Shown: positions 1 to 6,291 of the stretch, in pieces
Layout: every line of letters starts with the position of its first letter
How positions within the stretch are numbered: the stretch's first letter is position 1
Source of the DNA: a virus
Length of the DNA: 26,937 nt
IMG/VR virus record: IMGVR_UViG_3300034061_003166
Location: 1 to 26,937 of that record
Strand: one strand, 5' to 3'
Translations under genes and position numbers: made by a program
The notes under the pieces: model-generated
The model's input: the letters and a program-made list of their open reading frames with translations, nothing else
Told to the model about the DNA's origin: nothing
Databases searched by the model: none

Positions 1-930
1 AACGCTTTCAAATTTAAGACCATCTGCATTTTGCCCTTGTTCGACTTGTTCAGATTTCATGGGTATCAAAGCCATTTCTCTTAGTTTGTGTTCAGGTATG
101 AATGTTTCACGCAAAAAATTGGCTTCTTCATAACTAATGTCAATGTCTAAATGTACTCTACAATGACTGTCGATCAATAGCAATCCTTCAGGGTTTTCCA
201 ACACTTCACTTAGTTTATAAACTCTAAATACAGGCTGTCTTGGCCAACTACGGAATATAGGATCTTGACCCCATTCTAGGATCATCATACCACGTGCATC
301 ATCACCTGCATCTGCATAGTTATGCGGGAACGCATTACCAATATACCAAATGTTCTTACGTGCTTGACGCTTGTGAAAGTGACCACTGAATGCTTTGTCA
401 AAACCTTTTAGATGATCTTCGTTAATCTCACCGTGATCTGGCATTTCTACCATAGCATTCATATAGAAGTGAGGAAGTTCAAGGTGTCCGAACAGATATT
501 TGCCAGACATTTTCTTTAACTTTTTGTAATCGGTTTGAACTAGCCAGGGCGCAATAACAACATCACCCTTCTTTAAAAAATCGTTTACTATAGTAACATT
601 GGGCAAATGTTTCGCCCATTCTACACTATGAATATCACGGCGATCACGATAGTAAAGATCATGATTTCCGGGTATAAAATATACCTGATCGAATGCTTGG
701 CTTAGTTTTTCTAATGCCTGTAATCCGAATTGCAATGTATGAATGTTAATACTAGCCCTATGGTGATTATAATCACCTAAAAAGAAACAAGTCTCACAAT
801 TTTCTTTCTTGGCTTGTTCAATAAACCAATCAACAAAATTAGCACAATCTTGATTGTGTTGTAAACTATTTGACTTTAGGCCAAAGTGAATGTCGGTAAA
901 TACCGCTGCTTTTTTGAAAAGGTTACTCAT
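1..930 (-). CDS. 47: Recombination nuclease subunit gp47 (Mre11/SbcD-like), C-terminus off the window
   Basis: The frame is open from the ATG at 930-928 to base 1, giving 310 residues; T4 gp47 has about 339, so roughly the last tenth is missing. All calcineurin-type phosphoesterase motifs are visible: TDIHFG (D13, H15), GDYNHH (D53), PGNHDLY (N89-D91), GHLELP (H149) and SGHFHKR (H184, H186). These residues bind the two metal ions in Mre11 nucleases. In T4, gp47 pairs with the ATPase gp46 to process DNA ends for recombination-dependent replication. A gene 46 homologue just beyond the left edge is expected from T4 gene order but is not seen. It lies 50 nt downstream of gene 55 on the same strand, with a hairpin between. 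No clear Shine-Dalgarno sequence precedes the start, but the start fits because the first catalytic motif follows at residue 12, as usual. The family is certain; the symbol rests on context. Confidence 0.93.
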   Translation of the reverse strand, partial: MSNLFKKAAVFTDIHFGLKSNSLQHNQDCANFVDWFIEQAKKENCETCFFLGDYNHHRASINIHTLQFGLQALEKLSQAFDQVYFIPGNHDLYYRDRRDIHSVEWAKHLPNVTIVNDFLKKGDVVIAPWLVQTDYKKLKKMSGKYLFGHLELPHFYMNAMVEMPDHGEINEDHLKGFDKAFSGHFHKRQARKNIWYIGNAFPHNYADAGDDARGMMILEWGQDPIFRSWPRQPVFRVYKLSEVLENPEGLLLIDSHCRVHLDIDISYEEANFLRETFIPEHKLREMALIPMKSEQVEQGQNADGLKFESV

Positions 931-947
931 CAAAATAGTATAATTGA

Positions 948-973
948 AATAGCGTTACTTTTGCAACGCTATT
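948..973 (-). terminator. Hairpin between gene 55 and gene 47
   Basis: AATAGCGTT (948-956) and AACGCTATT (965-973) form a perfect 9-bp stem around an 8-nt loop. The hairpin starts 7 nt after the gene 55 stop on the minus strand and ends 17 nt before the gene 47 start. No strong U-run follows (the next bases read TCAATTATAC), so it may be a leaky terminator, an RNA stabiliser or a processing site. The structure is seen; the function is inferred. Confidence 0.4.
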
Positions 974-980
974 GGATATA

Positions 981-1886
981 TTATTCTTCAAATACGGGCG
1001 CGCCAGAACCCATACCTTGCCTAGACCAACTTGGATTCAATCCATTAATTTCAAGAATGTCATCACGAATATTTTGATTTTTCTTTTCAGTGTTTAATAC
1101 TCGACAGAAACTATTAGTGATTGCAGCAGTATAGTATGCAAATGGATTTGCTGATTTGGCCTCGTTGAATCTTAGTCCAACATATGTAAGTTGTAGGATA
1201 GCACTATTACGCATCTCATCATTGTAAGTGTATCCTCGCCAATTGTATTTCATAGCATACTTTTCGCACATCATGATATACATTCTGGCTAACTTATTAG
1301 TTATATTACCGTGATCTTTACTGAATGTTCCGGTTTTTATTCCGTTTTTCCAATGACTTTTTCCAACACAATAAAAACTATTTGTCTCATCGATTTTATA
1401 ATGCTGAAATGGTGGAAAATTTACCTTGACATGCACCATGTCATCTACTTCGTCTTTAGTACTAGTGTCTTCTAAGTCTGCAAATAATTCTTCACCGGTT
1501 GAAGTGTCATCTTCGAACTCAAATATATCTTTTGCAGTTTTCTTCTTTGTTGTTTTTCTGGGTTGCTTTTGACTTAACGGGATATGATCCCAAGTCATAA
1601 CTCTGAATACTAAATCGGTAGTTGCTATTTCGTCTGGGTTTATTTTTTTGCCCAATTCAATTGAAAGTCTATTTGCCCTAGTTTCTTTGGCTAGTTGAAT
1701 ATTTTCGGGTTTATAAGCATATTCGAAAGATTTTTCTAAAGATTCTTGCGGCATGTCTACAATAAAATCGTATCTGTTGTATTCTTGTTTTGTAAAATAA
1801 CAGTATGTAGATTTACTGTCATGGATTTCTTTTAATATATCTTTGTTATTAAGATAATTGACGGGTTTTTTAGATGGGAATGACAT
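981..1886 (-). CDS. 55: Late-transcription sigma factor gp55
   Basis: This 301-residue protein is recognised as the T4-type late sigma factor, which directs host RNA polymerase to late promoters, in T4 together with the gp45 clamp and gp33. The best-conserved part is the C-terminal third: YNWRGYTYNDEM, then GLRFNEAKSANPFAYYTAAI (residues about 237-256), then LNTEKKNQNIRDDILE, corresponding to sigma region 2. It is much longer than T4 gp55 (185 aa). The extra N-terminal part includes KPVNYLNNKDILKEIH, TDLVFRVMTWDHIP and a Lys-rich then acidic linker at about residues 108-150; as I recall, marine relatives carry similar extensions. The frame stays open to a TTG at 1922, but that codon lies within the presumed promoter. 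The ATG at 1886-1884 has AAGGA 4 nt upstream and is preferred. The end reads PVFEE, possibly a clamp-contact tail (inference). Confidence 0.88.
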   Translation of the reverse strand: MSFPSKKPVNYLNNKDILKEIHDSKSTYCYFTKQEYNRYDFIVDMPQESLEKSFEYAYKPENIQLAKETRANRLSIELGKKINPDEIATTDLVFRVMTWDHIPLSQKQPRKTTKKKTAKDIFEFEDDTSTGEELFADLEDTSTKDEVDDMVHVKVNFPPFQHYKIDETNSFYCVGKSHWKNGIKTGTFSKDHGNITNKLARMYIMMCEKYAMKYNWRGYTYNDEMRNSAILQLTYVGLRFNEAKSANPFAYYTAAITNSFCRVLNTEKKNQNIRDDILEINGLNPSWSRQGMGSGAPVFEE

Positions 1887-1910
1887 ATGTTCCTTATAAT
1901 AGTTTTCAAC

Positions 1911-1938
1911 ATTATAGCACAACGTTGCAGAAATGCAA
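1911..1938 (-). promoter_or_regulatory. Extended -10 promoter for gene 55
   Basis: On the minus strand TGCTATAAT (1919-1911) is a perfect extended -10 element. A weak -35 hexamer, TTGCAT (1938-1933), lies 16 nt upstream. The predicted start near 1904 gives a leader of about 18 nt containing the gene 55 ribosome site AAGGA (1895-1891). A host-sigma promoter makes sense because gp55 must be made before late transcription. The promoter is inferred from sequence only. Confidence 0.6.
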
Positions 1939-1941
1939 CGT
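1922..1941. promoter_or_regulatory. Palindrome/hairpin overlapping the gene 55 -35 region
   Basis: ACGTTGCA (1922-1929) and TGCAACGT (1934-1941) form a perfect 8-bp inverted repeat. Read on the plus strand the loop is GAAA, a GNRA tetraloop. The right arm overlaps the putative -35 hexamer of the gene 55 promoter. As DNA it could be an operator. As RNA it would lie in the leader of a gene 55 transcript started at the minus-strand late promoter upstream. The hairpin after gene 55 (948-973) also contains GCAACG. Confidence 0.45.
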
Positions 1942-1973
1942 GTTTGCAGAGAGAAAGGTAAAAGCGGTACTTT

Positions 1974-1981
1974 TATTTATC
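1974..1981 (-). promoter_or_regulatory. Late promoter octamer GATAAATA toward genes 55 and 47
   Basis: Minus-strand GATAAATA (1981-1974) matches the T4 late -10 octamer TATAAATA except at the first base, which varies in marine T4-like phages. It would start RNA near 1968, leaving a leader of about 80 nt before gene 55 that includes the 1922-1941 hairpin. It shares base 1981 with the opposing plus-strand octamer. A late promoter for the late sigma factor would allow positive feedback (inference). Confidence 0.45.
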
Positions 1982-1988
1982 ATAAATA
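1981..1988 (+). promoter_or_regulatory. Late promoter octamer CATAAATA for the baseplate operon
   Basis: CATAAATA matches seven of eight bases of the T4 late promoter TATAAATA and sits in the only sizeable gap before the plus-strand operon. The predicted start near 1994 gives a leader of about 19 nt with AGGA at 1996-1999 before the ATG at 2013. With the mirror copy it forms a perfect palindrome, TATTTATCATAAATA (1974-1988). Confidence 0.65.
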
Positions 1989-2012
1989 TACTAATAGGAC
2001 ACGATCTAAACT

Positions 2013-3746
2013 ATGGCTACCTTCTTGGAACAAACAATAGAATGGCAAAAAAAGCGTATTGCTGAATTAGCGCCAGAAATAGCGGCAGCTAAAGCAGTTG
2101 CGGACGAATTATACACACCGTATCGCGCTATGCGAGGTAAGATTGCCGACGCCAGAGCAAATCCTAACACAACGCCTGATCAACTAGCCGCATTAATATC
2201 AGAGCAAGAAAGACTTCGTGATGCATATTTTACTGCTAGGGAAAAACAAGACAGCCTTGAAAAATTATCAAATGACATAAAAAGTGCATTAGAAAGTAAT
2301 TTGAGTAAAGTAAATGATCCAGCCCAGAATCCTAGTTTTGGAAACGGAGGAGGAACTACTACTGCAACAGGAGACGGTCAGGATCCTGCCATTAACAAAC
2401 AGACCGAAATACAACAGAATGCAAATTCTATACCTGCCGGACAGACTGGTCTCGCCGGCTCTCCTAATATTGTACCATCGACATTGCCTCCTGATCAACA
2501 AGCATTCCTTGAAGCAAATCAAGCAGATGAGGGAACTATTCAGTCACAAAAAACTCCCTCACGTGAAGAACAAGCATTACTTGAAGCCAATCAAGGACCT
2601 GATGAAATACCGGTAGAACCGCAACGAACACCTTCACGTGAAGAACAAGCATTCCTTGAAGCAAATCAAGCAGACGAAGGTACAATTCAATCACAACGAA
2701 CCCCCTCACGTGAAGAACAAGCATTACTTGAAGCAAATCAAGTTGATAATCCACAATATTACTCTGCACCGGATGTTGACACATCACAAGATGCAGGTGA
2801 AGGTGCAAAATTTAATAGGCAACAAGAATTAGCAAATCAACCAGTAACTTCTAGTAATCCTAGCGCAAAAGGTTCAGCAAAGGGATTAGTAGGCAAACGA
2901 TTAAACACTAGAAAACAAGCGACAGCGCAAGATAATGCAAATTACCAACTTCTAAAAGATTGGAGAGTTAGATTATCTTTAGCGCCCAGTGCAAATGGTT
3001 ATCTTTATAAAGCAGATCCTCCTGGTATCTTGGCGCCATTAGCACACACGGATGGTGTTGTTTTTCCCTATACGCCTATAGTAACTGCAAACTATGTTGC
3101 TAATTATGATCCTACAGAATTGGTTCATAGCAATTATAAAGTATATCAGTATAGAAGTAGTGCAGTAGACTCACTATCTATTACATGTGATTTTACAGCA
3201 CAAGACACGTTTGAAGCCAATTATTTACTGGCTGTAATACATTTCTTTAGGTCCATCACAAAAATGTTTTATGGACAAGATAGTTATCCAGTTAACGGAA
3301 CACCCCCACCTTTATGCTATCTACATGGATACGGCTCTTTTGGTTTTGACTTCCACCCACTAGTAATTACCAATTTTACATGCACATTTCCTAACGATGT
3401 AGATTATATACGTGCTACTACTCATAACACTGTCCCTGCAGGAGTTAATACCTCAGCGATAAATGTGCCGAATAGTTCAGAAAACCCACAAGGTGCTAGA
3501 ATGAATGGTGCTAATTTGGCTCCAGGTGGCGGCAATCGTCCACCGAATTTCCCATTACCTGAATTGTCTAGTAATAATACAGGAGGCACAGTAGAACCTA
3601 CGTATGTACCCACTAAAATGCAAATACAGGTCTCTGCTTCACCGATCATTTCTAGAAATGATATTAGCAGAAGATTTAGTTTAAAAGACTATGCTACAGG
3701 AAAATTGCTTCGTGGTAGTAAAGAGAAAGGCGCAGGTATTTGGTAA
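2013..3746 (+). CDS. Probable baseplate tail-tube cap protein (gp48/gp54-like) with internal repeats
   Basis: 577 residues in three parts. Residues 1 to about 95 are charged, Ala/Glu/Lys/Arg-rich and probably coiled-coil. Residues about 95-290 are a disordered Gln/Asn/Pro-rich linker holding four copies of a (R/Q)(E/Q)QA(F/L)LEANQ motif. The C-terminal half, from about residue 310, is globular: LKDWRVRLSLAPSANGYLYK, then VVFPYTPIV, DFTAQDTFEANYLLAVIHFF, SITKMFYGQD, FHPLVITNFTCTFPNDVDYI. I associate this last domain with marine T4-type baseplate/tube-initiation proteins. A tube cap role also fits its place immediately before gp53, gp5, gp25 and gp6. T4 gp48 and gp54 are 364 and 320 aa, about the size of the C-terminal half plus linker; the N-terminal region is extra. 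The ATG at 2013 follows the late promoter; AGGA lies 13 nt upstream, rather far. The choice between gp48 and gp54 is not settled. Confidence 0.6.
   Translation: MATFLEQTIEWQKKRIAELAPEIAAAKAVADELYTPYRAMRGKIADARANPNTTPDQLAALISEQERLRDAYFTAREKQDSLEKLSNDIKSALESNLSKVNDPAQNPSFGNGGGTTTATGDGQDPAINKQTEIQQNANSIPAGQTGLAGSPNIVPSTLPPDQQAFLEANQADEGTIQSQKTPSREEQALLEANQGPDEIPVEPQRTPSREEQAFLEANQADEGTIQSQRTPSREEQALLEANQVDNPQYYSAPDVDTSQDAGEGAKFNRQQELANQPVTSSNPSAKGSAKGLVGKRLNTRKQATAQDNANYQLLKDWRVRLSLAPSANGYLYKADPPGILAPLAHTDGVVFPYTPIVTANYVANYDPTELVHSNYKVYQYRSSAVDSLSITCDFTAQDTFEANYLLAVIHFFRSITKMFYGQDSYPVNGTPPPLCYLHGYGSFGFDFHPLVITNFTCTFPNDVDYIRATTHNTVPAGVNTSAINVPNSSENPQGARMNGANLAPGGGNRPPNFPLPELSSNNTGGTVEPTYVPTKMQIQVSASPIISRNDISRRFSLKDYATGKLLRGSKEKGAGIW
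2496..2742 (+). repeat. Nested tandem repeats inside the tube-cap candidate
   Basis: The 37-nt block starting TCACGTGAAGAACAAGCATT occurs at 2559-2595, 2634-2670 and 2706-2742 with only single-base differences, and a shorter fourth copy lies at about 2496-2523. A larger unit is also repeated: about 2503-2595 and 2650-2742 are near-identical, offset by 147 nt (49 codons). The coded motif is TPSREEQALLEANQ. All spacings keep the frame. The pattern suggests recent duplication of a flexible linker. Confidence 0.9.
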
Positions 3747-4057
3747 TGGCTATCAACAATCTTTATTCTAGAACAAGTCCTTATTATTTTACGGACATTG
3801 TTGACGATAAATTCTTAGATATTATGATCAATAGACCAATAACACCTCTACCTTCAGATGTATATTGGGCTATTACTTCGGTATATGAATTTAGACCGGA
3901 TTTATTAGCATATGACTTATATAACGATTCTAAATTGTGGTGGGTGTTTGCACAAAGAAATCCTAACAAGTTGAAGGACCCCTATTTCGACTTCATAACA
4001 GGAGTTGAAATTTATTTACCTAAAATGCAAACCTTAAAGGGAGTATTAGGAATATAA
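3746..4057 (+). CDS. 53: Baseplate wedge subunit gp53
   Basis: 103 residues from ATG. Conserved gp53-type stretches are PYYFTDIVDDKFLDIMINRP near the N-terminus, then YEFRPDLLAYDLYND, SKLWWVFAQRNPNKLKDPYF, and FITGVEIYLP near the end. gp53 joins neighbouring wedges when six wedges assemble round the hub. It is about half the length of T4 gp53 (196 aa), keeping the N-terminal portion that carries the family signature. The ATG overlaps the previous stop codon by one base (TAATG), which points to translational coupling. A TTG at 3740 would add two residues, but the ATG is preferred. The next gene begins one base after its stop. Confidence 0.88.
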   Translation: MAINNLYSRTSPYYFTDIVDDKFLDIMINRPITPLPSDVYWAITSVYEFRPDLLAYDLYNDSKLWWVFAQRNPNKLKDPYFDFITGVEIYLPKMQTLKGVLGI

Positions 4058-4058
4058 T

Positions 4059-6284
4059 ATGGCAACATTTGTAAGTGGTGGCGGCGGTGATATCGCCGGC
4101 GGCGGCGCTGGTGGAGAATGGGAAGAATCAACGGTCAGTGACGGCGGAGATGCCAAGCCTACTAAAACTAATGGTAAAGTAACAGTAAGCAAAACATCAC
4201 CTAATGCAAGAAGATGGAATCCCTTAGGAGAATTTAGTAGTTACACTTATCAAATATCATTATACATGATTACACCAGATGCATACGATGCATTTGTTGC
4301 CAATGGTAGACAACAGATTAATATCTTAAGTAACTTAGATGCTCCCTGTAATGGCGCTGGCGCATATCTAGTTGCTCAAAGCGGTGGTATAAACGACACT
4401 AGTTCAGTTAGAGCAGAAGGGTTTGGATTTGATTATTATATAGACAACTTAAAGTTAAAGGGAGCTATAAATCCAGCATCCACTGGCTCACCGGCATTTG
4501 ATTATGATATATCATTCACCATTACCGAACCATATGGATTTTCATTTATTACAAATTTAAAAAGAGCAGCAGACTCAATAGCCAAATACTCAAAATTAAG
4601 AAACATTCAACTAGCAATAGGAGATGCAAGCCGACAATTTTTTATATTGGGGTTAAGATTTTTAGGTTACGATAAAGATGGTAAATTGATACAAGATACC
4701 GGAGAAACATTTCAACGATATTATGATATTCTTTTTAAAGAATTAAAATTTAAAATTGACGGAAAGGCTGTTGTTTATAATATAACAGCAGTCCCGACCC
4801 CAATTATGTATGGAATGTATACTAAAAGAGGCATGATAGACAAAGGTGCTAGAAATTTAACTGGAGGAACAGTAGGAGAGGTATTAACAGCATTAGAAAC
4901 AAAACTTAATAATGATCAAGCCAACTATACAGAAAAAATCAAATATACATTTGAATTTATAGGGGAAGGCTCTGAAAAAATTAAAAATTCTTCAATTATA
5001 AGTCCGGCTGATGTGCAAAAAGCAAAATGGCCAATGACGCAACTACAAAAACAATCACAAGTAAATGCCGCAACTGCCGAAAAATCAACACCGGTAAATA
5101 CTTCAAAAATAATAAGTTTTGAACGGGATGTGCCAATAACTCAGGCTATAAGTCAAATTGTAACTCAAAGCACATATTTAACCGATGCACTAAAGGCAAT
5201 TTACAAACCAACAGACGAACCTGATAAAAAATCCGACGACTATGGAGATGTTGAAATACAATCTGAGGCTACCGTAAATTGGATTAATGTAAGTCCGATG
5301 TTAAGGAATCCAAGGTGGGACACAGAGCGTAAAGATTATATTTTTGATATTGCCTATCTAATCACACCTTATGCTACGCCTATGGTTGTTAATCCTGCAT
5401 ATGTAGACAAAGCAGCGCCTTATAAGGGTCCTTATAAAAGATATAGGTATTGGTACACTGGTGAAAACTCAGAAATTATCAGATACGAACAAAAATTTGA
5501 TAACAGTTTTTACAATGTTGTATTGGATCCTTCGTACAACCTGGATAAACCTAGTCCTATTCCAGTAGCAGGAGATAAAAGAACATCTACCGTTCGAACA
5601 GGGGAAACGGGTGTAGGGCTTGAATCACAAAACAGTTATATAACTACATTATATGAGCCAGGGGCATGGGCCTCTGCCATAATAGAAATTTTAGGGGATC
5701 CTGACTTATTATCCTATCCAATGGTTAGCGGTGATATCAATAATTATAATCCTTTTTATGCACCAGATGGTGTAACAATGAATCCACTAAGTGGCCAAGT
5801 GTTTGTAGAAATAGACTTCAATGAAGCAGTAGATTATAATAACCAAACTGGTGTAATGGATATTAACGAGAGCATAATGTTTTGGAAATATCCTGCCGAA
5901 ATTGCTGCTAAAATTAAAGGTGTCAGTTACTTAATAAGAACAATTACAAGCACTTTTAGAAATGGAAAATTCACGCAGGAACTAGATTTGGTTGTAAATA
6001 CATTTTTCGATGCATATACCAAAGTGGAAACTGAACGAGAAAAAGCAGCAGCCGACACTGCAAAGAAAGAAAAAGATAAAAAACCTACTGGATTTAAACA
6101 GGATGAAAAACCGGCGAACACTAATCCGGGCGGTGATCCTTGCGTTAGACAACCTCAAAACAAAGTTAATACGCCGCAGTCAGCAGACGATGATAAATCA
6201 GGCTTCGTTACTACCAACCCTATGGGAGATTTTGATCAAACTGACTATAGCGGAGATTTCACTAGACCTAGAGGCGGAGGTTAA
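4059..6284 (+). CDS. Probable baseplate hub protein (gp27-position, gpD-like C-terminal domain)
   Basis: 741 residues. After a Gly-rich start (about 1-40), a first globular part runs from PLGEFSSYTYQISLYMITPD to about residue 260 and includes DYDISFTITEPYGFSFITNL. A middle region (about 290-460) holds a Lys/Gln/Asn-rich stretch. A C-terminal domain contains VNWINVSPMLRNPRWDTERK, EIDFNEAV and GVSYLIRTITSTFRNGKFTQ followed by ELDLVVNTF. That last pattern (a viewed variable residue, then a Gly-Lys-Phe-Thr-Gln turn and paired strands) is typical of phage hub proteins such as T4 gp27 and P2 gpD. The final 70 residues are charged and low-complexity, with two Cys-poor Gly/Asp tracts. Its place directly before the gp5-like spike fits a hub that carries the spike. 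It is nearly twice T4 gp27 (391 aa). AGGAA (4048-4052) lies 6 nt before the ATG, a good ribosome site. The exact T4 counterpart is an inference. Confidence 0.5.
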   Translation: MATFVSGGGGDIAGGGAGGEWEESTVSDGGDAKPTKTNGKVTVSKTSPNARRWNPLGEFSSYTYQISLYMITPDAYDAFVANGRQQINILSNLDAPCNGAGAYLVAQSGGINDTSSVRAEGFGFDYYIDNLKLKGAINPASTGSPAFDYDISFTITEPYGFSFITNLKRAADSIAKYSKLRNIQLAIGDASRQFFILGLRFLGYDKDGKLIQDTGETFQRYYDILFKELKFKIDGKAVVYNITAVPTPIMYGMYTKRGMIDKGARNLTGGTVGEVLTALETKLNNDQANYTEKIKYTFEFIGEGSEKIKNSSIISPADVQKAKWPMTQLQKQSQVNAATAEKSTPVNTSKIISFERDVPITQAISQIVTQSTYLTDALKAIYKPTDEPDKKSDDYGDVEIQSEATVNWINVSPMLRNPRWDTERKDYIFDIAYLITPYATPMVVNPAYVDKAAPYKGPYKRYRYWYTGENSEIIRYEQKFDNSFYNVVLDPSYNLDKPSPIPVAGDKRTSTVRTGETGVGLESQNSYITTLYEPGAWASAIIEILGDPDLLSYPMVSGDINNYNPFYAPDGVTMNPLSGQVFVEIDFNEAVDYNNQTGVMDINESIMFWKYPAEIAAKIKGVSYLIRTITSTFRNGKFTQELDLVVNTFFDAYTKVETEREKAAADTAKKEKDKKPTGFKQDEKPANTNPGGDPCVRQPQNKVNTPQSADDDKSGFVTTNPMGDFDQTDYSGDFTRPRGGG

Positions 6285-6291
6285 TCGATAA

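Noticed and set aside
886-1077. Short plus-strand frame across the gene 47-55 junction
   Set aside because: It overlaps two firmly identified minus-strand genes and has no protein signature.
1887-1922. Upstream TTG start that would add 12 residues to gp55
   Set aside because: The TTG lies within the putative promoter, immediately upstream of the -10 box, so RNA starting near 1904 would not contain it. The ATG at 1886 has AAGGA at a proper distance.
2289-2832. Repeat-bearing short frames in other phases of the tube-cap gene
   Set aside because: They are shadows of the in-frame DNA repeat, and all overlap the real coding frame.
3740-3745. TTG start two codons upstream for gp53
   Set aside because: The ATG at 3746 overlapping the previous stop is the usual coupled start, and the added residues do not belong to the family.
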